Part shown: piece by piece, positions 9,064 to 17,214 of the stretch
Numbering within the stretch: position 1 is the stretch's first letter
Layout of the letters: each line of letters starts with the position of its first letter
Source: an uncultured Collinsella sp.
Lineage (GTDB): Bacteria; Actinomycetota; Coriobacteriia; Coriobacteriales; Coriobacteriaceae
Direction: 5' to 3'
DNA length: 45,780 nt
Assembly: GCA_902489945.1 (NCBI GenBank)
Contig: CABUBZ010000007.1
Coordinates: 1 to 45,780 of the forward strand
The notes under the pieces: generated by a model
What the model saw: only the letters and a program-made list of their open reading frames with translations
The model's database searches: none
What the model was told of the DNA's origin: nothing
Position numbers and translations under genes: made by a program

Positions 9064-9083
9064 CAAACCAAAAGCTGACCAAA
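9064..9083 (-). promoter_or_regulatory. candidate competence operator, copy 1 (upstream of comEA)
   Basis: The - strand sequence TTTGGTCAGCTTTTGGTTTG is identical over 20 nt to 38407-38426 upstream of yraN-comM-dprA. It contains two TTTGGT half-sites 11 bp apart, about one helical turn, and lies 75 nt before the comEA start. No standard -10/-35 pair is obvious downstream of it. The site is seen directly; its role as an operator or alternative promoter is inferred. Confidence 0.6.
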
Positions 9084-9160
9084 ACCTTGCGAAATAATGT
9101 CCATTTATTCAGGCACACGTCAGCAAATGAACACTTAGCCGCAAAATGCCCAGATAGCAA

Positions 9161-9192
9161 TAGACCGACGATGCAGGCGCATCGTCGGTCTA
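9161..9192 (-). terminator. hairpin terminator after thiI
   Basis: A perfect 14-bp inverted repeat (9161-9174 with 9179-9192) with a 4-nt loop lies 9 nt past the thiI stop codon. The sequence after it on the - strand is only moderately T-rich, so termination may be incomplete. Confidence 0.7.
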
Positions 9193-9201
9193 TGCACAAA
9201 T

Positions 9202-10446
9202 TTACTCGTGATCTTGGTAAATCTCACGCGGAGCAAGCTCAGAATGTTTGCGTTTTAAGGTCTTAGGGGCCTTGTACGTGTTGCTCTCGAAGTCGATGTA
9301 CTCGGTCTGCTTGAGCAGACGCTCAATCATCTCCTCGTGATCAAACAGTTCCCAGGCCTCATGCACGGCATCGAGTTTAGCGTGCGTCTCGGGACGGCGC
9401 GGCATAAACAGCGTGCAGCAGTCGGGAGCGGCCTCAGTCGAGATATCGAACGTACCGATCTCCTCGGCGCGTGCGATGATCTCCTGTTTGTCCGAACCGA
9501 TGAGAGGACGGAACACGGGAATCTTCACGGCTTCGTTGACGGCCATGATGTTCTCAAGCGTTTGGGAGGCAACCTGCCCAAGCGATTCGCCCGTAACGAT
9601 GGCCCTGGCACCCTCGATGTGTGCAATGCGCTCGGCAACCGAATACATAATGCGGCGATACATGATCACGCGCAGGTTACTGGGACAGGTGACCGAAATC
9701 TCACGCTGGCAGTCGCCAAACGGCACCACGTACAGGCGGCCGATCTGGACACCCGGCTCAAGCGCACGGATGATATCCTGCACCAAATACTCGCTCGTAT
9801 CGGGCGTCTGCGGACGACCGGAGAAATGCACCGGCACGCAGACCGCGCCGCGACGCGCGAGCATCCAAGTCGCCACCGGAGAATCGATACCCGACGACAG
9901 CAGCGTCACGACCTTGCCGGCAGAACCCACCGGCAGACCGCCCACGCCGCGCTCGGAGCGTGCGTACACGTAAACGCTACCCTGGACCACCAGTACGTGC
10001 ACCATTGCATCGGGGTCGTGCATTTGAACCTTTTTATCGGGGAAGGCCTCACACAGTACCTCGCCCACCTGACGATTGATATCGATCGAGGTGAGCTCAT
10101 AGTCAGTATTGGAGCGCTTGGCGTGCACCTTAAACGAATCGAAGGAACCAAACTCGCGCAGCGCCTTCACGGCGGCGGCGCAGTACTCCTGCGGGTCGCG
10201 GTTGGTGTGATACGCCAAAGACACACGGGCAACGCCGGGAACGGTGCGAATGACACGCGCCGCCTCGTCGGCCTGATGTTCGTTAAAGGTCACGAGGATA
10301 TAACCGGAAATTCGAGACACGGCATTCACGGAAAAGGCGGCCAAGGCCGCCTTGATGTTATCCATGAGGATATGCTCAAAATGTGCGCGGTTCTTGCCCT
10401 TCAGCCCAACCTCGTGATAGTGGACTAGGCAGACGCGAGCCGCCAT
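9202..10446 (-). CDS. thiI: tRNA 4-thiouridine synthase ThiI
   Basis: 414 residues. ThiI adenylates U8 of tRNA and transfers sulfur to it, and in many bacteria also supplies sulfur for thiazole. Domains: N-terminal ferredoxin-like and THUMP region (about 1-165), then a PP-loop ATPase with SSGIDSPVATWML (about 185-197) and a Cys pair at APDCCTLF. There is no C-terminal rhodanese domain, as in Firmicutes and archaea, so sulfur must come from a separate cysteine desulfurase. ATG at 10446 directly abuts the rpoZ stop codon, so it is the last gene of mihF-gmk-rpoZ-thiI, closed by a 14-bp hairpin. Confidence 0.93.
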   Translation of the reverse strand: MAARVCLVHYHEVGLKGKNRAHFEHILMDNIKAALAAFSVNAVSRISGYILVTFNEHQADEAARVIRTVPGVARVSLAYHTNRDPQEYCAAAVKALREFGSFDSFKVHAKRSNTDYELTSIDINRQVGEVLCEAFPDKKVQMHDPDAMVHVLVVQGSVYVYARSERGVGGLPVGSAGKVVTLLSSGIDSPVATWMLARRGAVCVPVHFSGRPQTPDTSEYLVQDIIRALEPGVQIGRLYVVPFGDCQREISVTCPSNLRVIMYRRIMYSVAERIAHIEGARAIVTGESLGQVASQTLENIMAVNEAVKIPVFRPLIGSDKQEIIARAEEIGTFDISTEAAPDCCTLFMPRRPETHAKLDAVHEAWELFDHEEMIERLLKQTEYIDFESNTYKAPKTLKRKHSELAPREIYQDHE

Positions 10447-10728
10447 TTAGGCTTCAGCAACCTTGTGGCCGAGCGCCTTCTCGTAACGGGCCTCGTCGTA
10501 AGAGATGTCGCCGTCGACAATCTCGTCCATAGCCATCGAGATGGTATCGGCACCGGAAAGCCCGATGGTGATGTCATCGACATCCTGGACGGCAAGCACG
10601 CGGTTGTGCTGGCCACGCAGCATGCTATTGATGTCGCAGGCGCGCTTGGAGGCAAGCGAAGCGAGCAGGAAGCGGTTGTGATCGGTCTTCTCCAGAAGAT
10701 CGTCAATGCAAGGCTTTACAACGGACAC
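10447..10728 (-). CDS. rpoZ: RNA polymerase omega subunit
   Basis: 93 residues. Omega binds the beta' subunit and helps RNA polymerase assembly and ppGpp response. Recognised by the N-terminal helix region CIDDLLEKTDHNRFLLASLASKRACDINSML and by the gmk-rpoZ order found in many bacteria. The start is GTG at 10728 with GAGG just upstream, 5 nt after the gmk stop. Confidence 0.92.
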   Translation of the reverse strand: MSVVKPCIDDLLEKTDHNRFLLASLASKRACDINSMLRGQHNRVLAVQDVDDITIGLSGADTISMAMDEIVDGDISYDEARYEKALGHKVAEA

Positions 10729-10733
10729 GGACC

Positions 10734-11303
10734 TCAGATCCTTTCATGCATATCGAGAACGCGAACGAGCTCATCGGTCGCGCGGTCGAGATCGTCATTC
10801 ACCACGACGTCGTCGTAGCGGTCGGCAAGGGCAAGTTCATCGGCGGCGTTTGCCATACGCAGCTCAATCGTCTCGGGCGTCTCGGTACCGCGACCGACTA
10901 GACGCTCGCGGAGCACCTCAAGCGAAGGCGGTTTGATAAAGATCAGCACGGCCTCGGGGAAACGCTCCTTCACCTGCAGGGCGCCCTGGACATCGATCTC
11001 CAAAATCAGAGACGAGCCCGAGGCGAGCTTGGATGTGACCTCGCTCACCAACGTGCCGTAGCAGTTACCGTGGACCTCGGCCCACTCAACAAACTCACCG
11101 TTTGCCACGCGGCGGTCGAACTCCTCGCGCGTCAGAAAAAAGTAGTTGACGCCGTCGACCTCACCTTTGCGTGGTGCTCGCGTGGTAGCCGAAACCGTCA
11201 GACCCAGGTTCGAGCGGCGCTCGCGCACACGAGTGACGAGCGTACCCTTGCCTGCGCCTGACGGTCCAGAAATCACAAAGAGCTTGGAATCCTGAGCGCT
11301 CAC
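10734..11303 (-). CDS. gmk: guanylate kinase
   Basis: 189 residues, standard size. It phosphorylates GMP to GDP using ATP. The P-loop GPSGAGKGT is at about residues 13-21, the GMP-binding segment follows (TTRAPRKGEVDGVNYFF), then VHGNCYGT and the lid region. GTG at 11303 directly abuts the mihF stop codon (TAA at 11304-11306), so the two are co-translated. The gene supplies GDP/GTP and neighbours rpoZ, as is usual. Confidence 0.96.
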   Translation of the reverse strand: MSAQDSKLFVISGPSGAGKGTLVTRVRERRSNLGLTVSATTRAPRKGEVDGVNYFFLTREEFDRRVANGEFVEWAEVHGNCYGTLVSEVTSKLASGSSLILEIDVQGALQVKERFPEAVLIFIKPPSLEVLRERLVGRGTETPETIELRMANAADELALADRYDDVVVNDDLDRATDELVRVLDMHERI

Positions 11304-11612
11304 TTATTTGGTCAGCTGCTCGAGGAGCTGCTCGCGCTGACGGACACCGAGACCCTGGACGCGACGAGTAGCGGAGATACCGAGCTCCTCCATGATCTTG
11401 GCGGCCTTGGCCTTGCCATAACCGGGGAGAGACTCGATGAGGGTGGAAACCTTCATGCGGGAAGCGATGGGGTCATCGGAGTTGAGCACGGACTCGAGGG
11501 ACTTCTCGCCCTTCTTGATCTGCTCGCGAAGCTCAGCGCGGGCGTGACGTGCGGCAGCAGCCTTCTCAAGAGCCTGCTTGCGCTGCTCGTCGGTAAGCTG
11601 AGGGAGTGCCAT
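11304..11612 (-). CDS. mihF: actinobacterial integration host factor (mIHF), DNA-bending protein
   Basis: 102 residues. The protein has the helix-two-turn-helix region LIESLPGYGKAKAAKIMEELGISATRRVQGLG typical of mIHF, preceded by a charged helix (EQRKQALEKAAAARHARAEL). mIHF is a nucleoid protein unrelated to HU-type IHF and is characteristic of Actinobacteria, which is one of the best taxonomic clues here. The start is ATG at 11612 with GGAGG 5 nt upstream; the frame is open to a TTG at 11624, which is less likely. It heads mihF-gmk-rpoZ-thiI, a conserved actinobacterial neighbourhood. Confidence 0.93.
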   Translation of the reverse strand: MALPQLTDEQRKQALEKAAAARHARAELREQIKKGEKSLESVLNSDDPIASRMKVSTLIESLPGYGKAKAAKIMEELGISATRRVQGLGVRQREQLLEQLTK

Positions 11613-11653
11613 TCGTACCTCCAAATAGTTGGGTTATATCTGATTCAATAATT

Positions 11654-11685
11654 GGCATTTTAGCACGTAGAACGTACAAAATGCC
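11654..11685 (-). promoter_or_regulatory. inverted repeat overlapping the mihF promoter region
   Basis: GGCATTTT (11654-11661) and AAAATGCC (11678-11685) form a perfect 8-bp inverted repeat with a 16-nt spacer. On the - strand the right half overlaps TGCTAAAAT, a plausible extended -10 for mihF. There is no T-run after it, so it reads better as an operator than as a terminator. Regulator unknown. Confidence 0.4.
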
Positions 11686-11748
11686 TAATCGCGGCTCCAT
11701 AGGTTAGACGATACCCGCAAAAAGTGCAATATACTGCGCCCAAAGTTA

Positions 11749-11806
11749 AGCCCCTGACCTGCGATTCCACACAAAGGATGGGAAAGTTTACGCAGGCACA
11801 GGGGCT
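11749..11806 (-). terminator. large two-part hairpin after the pyr operon
   Basis: Outer arms AGCCCCTG/CAGGGGCT (11749-11756 and 11799-11806) and inner arms CCTGCG/CGCAGG (11758-11763 and 11791-11796) enclose a 27-nt loop. It lies about 45 nt past the pyrF stop and could terminate the pyr transcript, although no strong T-run follows on the - strand. The + strand side is followed by ATTTTG. The 240-bp gap also holds the mihF promoter. Confidence 0.5.
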
Positions 11807-11851
11807 ATTTTGTGCTAATGAGACCCAAAAGTGGTGACTTAGGGGAATCTT

Positions 11852-12568
11852 TTACGCGACGTTTTCGACCAGCTCGGCGACGATGGCGTCAAAGGCGGCA
11901 ACCGGATCGTCGGCACCGGTGATGGGACGGCCCACTACAATGTGGCTTGCGCCACGCTCGATAGCCTGGGAAGGCGTCGCCACGCGGGACTGGTCACCAA
12001 GGGCGGCACCCACCGGACGCACACCCGGAGTCACGATCAGGGCATCAGGACCCAGCAGCTCACGCATGTCGTGAGCCTCCATCGGTGAGCACACGATGCC
12101 ATCGATGCCGTTGGCCTGAGCAAGCTTTGCCAAGCGGGCGGCCTCCTCGGCCACGGGAGACTCGACGCCGATCTCGCTCAAGGCATCCTGATTCATGCTC
12201 GTGAGCACGGTGATGGCGACGAGCTTTGCGCGGTCCTCACGCGCCTCCTCGGCACCCTCGCGGCAGGCAGCGAGCATAGCACCCGAGCCCAGGCCGTGGA
12301 CCGAAAGCAGGTCGGCACCGGCAAGCGAGGCCGAGCGGGCAGCGCCGCGCACCTGATGCGGAATGTCATGGAACTTAAGGTCGAGGAAGACCTTAAAGCC
12401 AAGGTCCTTAAAGGTCTTGACGATCTGGGGACCCTCAGCGTAATAGAGCGTCATGCCGACCTTGAGCCAGGCGGCATGGCCCGAAAGCTCGTGGGCGAGC
12501 TCGAGCGCGCGCTCACGGTCGCAGTCGAGGGCGACGATAACACGGTCGCGGGCATCATTCTCTAGCAT
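11852..12568 (-). CDS. pyrF: orotidine 5'-phosphate decarboxylase
   Basis: 238 residues. It makes UMP from OMP, the last step of de novo pyrimidine synthesis. The active-site motif DLKFHDIPHQV (family D-x-K-x-x-D-I-P) is present, with VALDCD at the N-terminus and the phosphate-binding VTPGVRP and VVGRPI segments near the end. The start is ATG at 12568; the pyrD stop codon lies inside the first codons (7-nt overlap). It is the last gene of the pyr operon. Confidence 0.96.
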   Translation of the reverse strand: MLENDARDRVIVALDCDRERALELAHELSGHAAWLKVGMTLYYAEGPQIVKTFKDLGFKVFLDLKFHDIPHQVRGAARSASLAGADLLSVHGLGSGAMLAACREGAEEAREDRAKLVAITVLTSMNQDALSEIGVESPVAEEAARLAKLAQANGIDGIVCSPMEAHDMRELLGPDALIVTPGVRPVGAALGDQSRVATPSQAIERGASHIVVGRPITGADDPVAAFDAIVAELVENVA

Positions 12569-13470
12569 TCGAAAGCACCCACCAGCTCGTTGATGTCCTT
12601 TACGCCCTGGGACTCGGCCCAGGCCTCGAGCTCATGCGCGATCTTAAGCGAAGCACACGGATCGACGAAGTTGGCCATGCCGACCGACACGCAGGTGGCG
12701 CCGGCCAGGATAAACTCAGCCGCATCCTCGCCAGTCATGACACCGCCGACACCGTTGATGGGGATATCGACGGCCTGGGCAACCTCCCAGACCATGCGCA
12801 CGGCGATGTGGTGGCACAGCGGGCCCGAAAGGCCGCCCTTGGGCTTGGCCACGCGGGACTTGCGGGTATGAACATCGATGGCCATGCCTTGGATGGAGTT
12901 AATGACCGAAAGGCCGTCGGCTCCCGCGGCCTCGAGAGCCTTGGCAATCTCGGCGACGTTAACCGGAGCCATCTTGACGAACAGCGGCTTATCGGTCACC
13001 TTACGGCAGGCGGCCATGACGGAAGAGGCGCCCTCGGGCGTAGAGCCCATGGCGGCACCGCCGGCGGCGATGTTGGGGCAGCTCACGTTGATCTCGTAGC
13101 CGGCAGCCCAGGGGCATAGCTCGACATACATCTCGAGCGCGCGCACAAACTCATCAACGGAGTGCCCGGCAACCTGGCAAATGACCTGGCAACCGTCCTT
13201 GGACAGCTGCTCGAGCCACGGGCCGGACTCACGGGCAAAGGCGGCCACGCCGGGGTTCTGAAGACCCACGGAGTTGATCATACCGCCGGGAATCTCGGCC
13301 ATGCGGGGCGCGGGATTGCCGGGCCAGGGCTCGGCAGCGCAACCCTTGGTGGTGATGGCGCCCAGCTGGGAAACATCAAAGAAGTTTTGGAACTGCCAAC
13401 CGTAGCCAAAGGTACCGGCTGCGGTGTTAATGGGGTTCTGCATCTTGACGCCGCCGAAATCGACGGCCAT
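12562..13470 (-). CDS. pyrD: dihydroorotate dehydrogenase, class 1B catalytic subunit
   Basis: 302 residues from ATG at 13470. FMN enzyme oxidising dihydroorotate to orotate. The active site NVSCPN with the catalytic Cys marks the class 1 enzymes (class 2 uses Ser). The FMN site residues NGVGGVMTG and the N-terminal DFGGVKMQNPINTAAGTFGYG are clear. Its partner PyrK is encoded directly upstream, so this is the NAD-linked class 1B form. The start is uncertain: an in-frame GTG at 13485 overlaps the pyrK stop as TAGTG and has AAGGTGG upstream, which would add five residues. The long open frame to 13776 is antisense noise over pyrK. Confidence 0.94.
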   Translation of the reverse strand: MAVDFGGVKMQNPINTAAGTFGYGWQFQNFFDVSQLGAITTKGCAAEPWPGNPAPRMAEIPGGMINSVGLQNPGVAAFARESGPWLEQLSKDGCQVICQVAGHSVDEFVRALEMYVELCPWAAGYEINVSCPNIAAGGAAMGSTPEGASSVMAACRKVTDKPLFVKMAPVNVAEIAKALEAAGADGLSVINSIQGMAIDVHTRKSRVAKPKGGLSGPLCHHIAVRMVWEVAQAVDIPINGVGGVMTGEDAAEFILAGATCVSVGMANFVDPCASLKIAHELEAWAESQGVKDINELVGAFEC

Positions 13471-13484
13471 GTTCACGGTACCCA

Positions 13485-14276
13485 CTAGAAGACCACCACC
13501 TTGGAAGCATCGAACACGGGGCCGCACATACAAGCACCCTTCATACCGTCGACCGTCTCGACATTGCAGGTGTTGCAGGCGCCAAAGCCACAGCTCATCA
13601 TGCGCTCGAGCGACACCTCGCAGTACACACCGGCCTCGGCGGCAGCGGCGGCGACCTTCTTCATCATGACGGCGGGGCCGCAGCTGGCGACGTAGTCGTA
13701 GCCGCCCTCTCCAAGCAGCTCGGCTGCCGGATCGGTGCAAAAACCGTGCGTGCCGAGCGAACCGTCGTCGGTGCACACGTTAACCGTGGCGCCCAGCGCA
13801 CGGAACTCATCGACACCCACGACTTTGGAAGCGGTGCCAAAGCCCAGGCACACGTCCACATCAACACCCTGCTCGGCAAGCATGCCAGCAAGACACAGCA
13901 CAGGCGGAACGCCGATGCCACCGGCGACGAGCAGTGCCTTCCTGGTGCCCTCGGGTACCATCCAGCCACGGCCACCGGGGCCCAACAGGTTAGAGGTGGA
14001 GCCAGGGCCCATCTGGGACAAACGGCGGGTATCGTCGCCCACGACGGCGTACCACAGCTCGACGGTGCCGGCCTCGGCGTCGGCGCGATAGAAGCTCAGG
14101 GGCACGCGAAGCAGCGAGGAGGCATCGCCGGGCACGGCAATGTTCACAAACTGACCGGGCTTGAGCGCACTTGCAAGCTTGGGGGCCGAGATGACGAGCG
14201 AGAAGATGCCGTCGGCGATCTCCCGGTTCGAGACGACCTCGAAGTCGTGCATGCGCGCAGTGGAAGGTGTGGGCAT
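13485..14276 (-). CDS. pyrK: dihydroorotate dehydrogenase electron-transfer subunit PyrK
   Basis: 263 residues. Iron-sulfur flavoprotein that passes electrons from the PyrD FMN to NAD. An FAD-binding barrel (about 8-105, with LRVPLSFYRAD) is followed by a NAD-binding domain (VAGGIGVPPVL) and a C-terminal [2Fe-2S] cluster with CGFGACNTC plus a later Cys. The start is ATG at 14276 with GGAG 5 nt upstream. It lies between pyrC and pyrD; the pyrC-pyrK gap of 92 nt is the largest in the operon. Confidence 0.94.
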   Translation of the reverse strand: MPTPSTARMHDFEVVSNREIADGIFSLVISAPKLASALKPGQFVNIAVPGDASSLLRVPLSFYRADAEAGTVELWYAVVGDDTRRLSQMGPGSTSNLLGPGGRGWMVPEGTRKALLVAGGIGVPPVLCLAGMLAEQGVDVDVCLGFGTASKVVGVDEFRALGATVNVCTDDGSLGTHGFCTDPAAELLGEGGYDYVASCGPAVMMKKVAAAAAEAGVYCEVSLERMMSCGFGACNTCNVETVDGMKGACMCGPVFDASKVVVF

Positions 14277-14368
14277 AGACGCTCCAATCCCCCATGCGGT
14301 TGCATGGTCTAAACGAACAGAAAGCGCGGCACCGCAAGGGCGCCGCGCACAAAAGCGATAAGGCTATG

Positions 14369-15658
14369 CTAGCAGATGCAGCCGTCGGCGAGCGTCTGCT
14401 TGCCACCGACAAATACATCGGTGGCACGACCGGTGAGCGTGCGGCCGGCAAAACCGGAGTTCTCGGCGCGCGACTCGTAACCGTCCTCGCCAACCGTCCA
14501 GGTTGCGGAGGGGTCGAACACGGTCAGGTCGGCGACAGAGCCCGCCTTGACCTGAACCTGATCGAGGCCCAGAATCTCACGCGGCTTGATGGCCATGAGC
14601 TCGACCATGCGGCTCACGCTCATCTTGCCCGTATTGACCAGCTCAGTGAGCACGAGCGACAGCGAAGTCTCGAGGCCAATCATTCCAAAGGGCGCGAGCT
14701 CGAACTCGCGGGCCTTCTCCCACGGGGTGTGGGGAGCGTGGTCGGTAACGATAGCGTCGACGGTACCGTCGATGACACCCTGACGGATGGCCTCGGCATC
14801 CTCGTCGGTGCGCAGCGGCGGATTGACCTTGAGCGAGGTGTTGTAGGTCTCGTCCAGGTCGTTCTCGGTCAGGAACATGTGGTGCGGGGTGGCCTCGCAG
14901 GTAACCTGAACGCCAGCGGCCTTACCGGCACGCACGAGCTCCAGGCCATGAGCGGTGGAGATGTGCTGGATGTGCAGCTTGGCACCGGTCAGCTTGGCAA
15001 TCTCGATGTCGCGGGCAATCTGAAGCTCCTCGCCGGCGGCCGGCCAACCCTCGAGGGCCAGACGGGTCGAGACCTTGCCCTCGTTGATCTGGCCGTGGCC
15101 GACCAGATCCTCGTCCTGGCAGTGGCTCATAAAGACCTTGCCGAACATCTTGCCGTAGTCCATGCAGCGACGGAGCATGCCCGCGCCCTGCACGCCGCGA
15201 CCATCGTCAGTGAAGGCGACGGCACCGTGGGCGACCATATCGCCCATCTCGGACATGGCCTCGCCCTTAAGACCGCGGGTCATGGCGCCCGACGGATAGA
15301 CGCGGCAGTAGCCGACCTCGGCAGCGCGGGACTTGACGAACTCCACGACGGTGCCGTTATCGGTGACGGGATCGGTGTTGGGCATGGCGCACACGCCGGT
15401 GAAGCCGCCCTTGGCAGCAGCGCGGGTGCCGCTCTCGATGTCCTCTTTGACCTCGTAGCCAGGCTCGCGCAGATGCACGTGCATATCCACCAGGCCGGGG
15501 ACGAGATACTTGCCGGAAAGGTCGCGGACCTCGGCTCCCTCGGCGGCGAGGTTCTCGCCGACCTCGGCGATCTTGTCGCCGTCAATCAGGACGTCAACGA
15601 CACCGTCAAGCTCGACAGACGGGTCGACGACGTGGGCATTCTTAAGAAGCAAGGCCAT
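14369..15658 (-). CDS. pyrC: dihydroorotase
   Basis: 429 residues, class I length. Zinc amidohydrolase that cyclises carbamoyl aspartate to dihydroorotate. Metal-site motifs are visible: DMHVHLREPG (HxH), later HIQHISTAHG and the Asp in TDHAPH. The start is ATG at 15658 with GGAGG 8 nt upstream, within the end of pyrB; the genes overlap by 17 nt. A longer frame to 15814 has no support. Together with pyrB it performs steps 2-3 of UMP synthesis. Confidence 0.95.
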   Translation of the reverse strand: MALLLKNAHVVDPSVELDGVVDVLIDGDKIAEVGENLAAEGAEVRDLSGKYLVPGLVDMHVHLREPGYEVKEDIESGTRAAAKGGFTGVCAMPNTDPVTDNGTVVEFVKSRAAEVGYCRVYPSGAMTRGLKGEAMSEMGDMVAHGAVAFTDDGRGVQGAGMLRRCMDYGKMFGKVFMSHCQDEDLVGHGQINEGKVSTRLALEGWPAAGEELQIARDIEIAKLTGAKLHIQHISTAHGLELVRAGKAAGVQVTCEATPHHMFLTENDLDETYNTSLKVNPPLRTDEDAEAIRQGVIDGTVDAIVTDHAPHTPWEKAREFELAPFGMIGLETSLSLVLTELVNTGKMSVSRMVELMAIKPREILGLDQVQVKAGSVADLTVFDPSATWTVGEDGYESRAENSGFAGRTLTGRATDVFVGGKQTLADGCIC

Positions 15659-16586
15659 TATCGGCACCTCCAAGCAGCAGATACAGGATAGCCATACGCA
15701 CGCAGATACCGGCGTAGACCTGCTCCAGGATGACGGAGCGTTGCGGGTGGTCGGCCATATAGGAGTCGAACTCGACGCCGCGGTTGATGGGGCCCGGGTG
15801 GCAGATGATCGCATCGGGCTTCATGAGCTTCTCGCGGTCCTTGGTCAGGCCGAAGAGCTTGTGATACTCGCGAATCGTGGGGAACGGAGCGCCCTCAAGG
15901 CGCTCCTGCTGCACGCGCAGCATGTAGACGACGTCCAGCTCGGGCAGGACGGAATCGAGGTCGCTCGTCACGTGGTCGCAGCCCAGGACCTCGGGCGCCG
16001 GCGGCAGCAGCGTGCCGGGGGCGACAGCGTAGGTCTCGCAGCCCATGATCTTAAGGGCGGGGATCAGCGAGCCGCAGACACGGGAGTGCGCGATATCGCC
16101 GACGACAGCGACCTTCAGACCGTGGAAGTCACCCTTGTGCTCCCAGATGGTGTACAGGTCGAGCAGGGCCTGCGTAGGATGGTTGTGCTTGCCGTCGCCG
16201 GCGCAGATAACGCTCGCGGGCGAGTTCTGCGTGACGATGTAGGGAGCACCGGCGTGCTTATCGCGAACGACGATGCAATCAATCTTGTAGGCGTTGAGGG
16301 TCTCGACGGTGTCGACGAGGCTCTCGCCCTTGACCGTGGAGGTCGAGGAGCCGCCAAAGTTGAGGCTGTCGGCCGAAAGGCGCTTCTCGGCGAGCTCGAA
16401 GGAGCTGCGGGTGCGCGTCGAGGGCTCGTTGAACATGTTGACGATGGTCTTGCCCTTGAGCGTGGGGACCTTCTTGATCGCACGCTCGTTGACCTCGGAG
16501 AACGCCTTGGCGGTCTCGAGGATGAGCTTGATGTCCTCTTCGGAGTACTCGGTAATGTCGATCAGGTGCTTATGGTTGAACGCCAC
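15642..16586 (-). CDS. pyrB: aspartate carbamoyltransferase catalytic subunit
   Basis: 314 residues. Joins carbamoyl phosphate and aspartate. The carbamoyl-phosphate signature FNEPSTRTRSSFE, the HNHPTQALLDLYT motif and the HPGPINRGVE end motif are complete. The start is GTG at 16586, five nt after the pyrR stop; GGAGGTGAG lies inside the end of pyrR. The longer frame to 16622 would overlap pyrR further. No regulatory pyrI gene is present, so control is expected through PyrR, as in Gram-positive bacteria. Confidence 0.95.
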   Translation of the reverse strand: MAFNHKHLIDITEYSEEDIKLILETAKAFSEVNERAIKKVPTLKGKTIVNMFNEPSTRTRSSFELAEKRLSADSLNFGGSSTSTVKGESLVDTVETLNAYKIDCIVVRDKHAGAPYIVTQNSPASVICAGDGKHNHPTQALLDLYTIWEHKGDFHGLKVAVVGDIAHSRVCGSLIPALKIMGCETYAVAPGTLLPPAPEVLGCDHVTSDLDSVLPELDVVYMLRVQQERLEGAPFPTIREYHKLFGLTKDREKLMKPDAIICHPGPINRGVEFDSYMADHPQRSVILEQVYAGICVRMAILYLLLGGADNGLAS

Positions 16587-16590
16587 GGTA

Positions 16591-17175
16591 CTACTCACCT
16601 CCCAGCGGCGCGGAGCCCACATGGGAACCCGGCGCGACGTCGTTAATCTCGACAGCGGTGCGGCCGTCTACTTCCTTCATATATAGGTGCACGTTCTCCT
16701 CATGCGACGAGGGAACGTTCTTGCCGACAAAGTCCGGCGAGATGGGGAGCTCACGGTGACCGCGGTCAACGAGAACTGCCAGCTCGATGCGGCTCGGACG
16801 GCCCAGGTCCATGACAGCATCCAGAGCGGCGCGGATAGTACGGCCCGTATACAGGATGTCGTCCACCAGCACGACGCGCTTGCCGTCGACGCTGAAGGGA
16901 ATGTTGGTAGCGTGGATCGCGGGAGCGAAATTGGTAGCGTAGTCATCGCGGTAGAAGCTGATGTCGAGGCTACCGAGCGGAACGTCGACGCCCTCGATCT
17001 CCTTGATCTCCTCGGCGAGCTTCTTTGCCAGAAGGTCGCCGCGCGTGACGATGCCGACCAGAGCGAGGTCTTCACAGCCCTCGTTGCGCTCGAGAATCTC
17101 GTGCGCAATGCGGGTCATCGCTCGATTGACGGCGGTCTCGTCCATGATGACCGCCTTGGGGGAAGTCGTGCCCAT
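16591..17175 (-). CDS. pyrR: PyrR, uracil-sensing attenuation protein / uracil phosphoribosyltransferase
   Basis: 194 residues. The PRPP-binding motif VVLVDDILYTGRT identifies the phosphoribosyltransferase fold; basic patches and length fit PyrR, which binds pyr leader RNA when UMP is high and causes early termination. The start is ATG at 17175 with AAGGAG upstream. It heads pyrR-B-C-K-D-F; carAB and pyrE are not in the window. The leader just upstream has mutually exclusive hairpins, so autoregulation by attenuation is likely. The C-terminal tail (SHVGSAPLGGE) is slightly longer than usual. Confidence 0.94.
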   Translation of the reverse strand: MGTTSPKAVIMDETAVNRAMTRIAHEILERNEGCEDLALVGIVTRGDLLAKKLAEEIKEIEGVDVPLGSLDISFYRDDYATNFAPAIHATNIPFSVDGKRVVLVDDILYTGRTIRAALDAVMDLGRPSRIELAVLVDRGHRELPISPDFVGKNVPSSHEENVHLYMKEVDGRTAVEINDVAPGSHVGSAPLGGE

Positions 17176-17214
17176 CGATCTCCTTCCTCACATGTCTTGA
17201 CTGCTGACACAGTC

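Noticed and set aside
13471..13776. Longer pyrD start
   Set aside because: The extension overlaps pyrK in another frame and is Arg-rich noise.
14294..15691. 465-codon + strand frame antisense to pyrC
   Set aside because: Composition shadow (Gly/Asp/Val/Leu-rich, low complexity); pyrC has full motifs.
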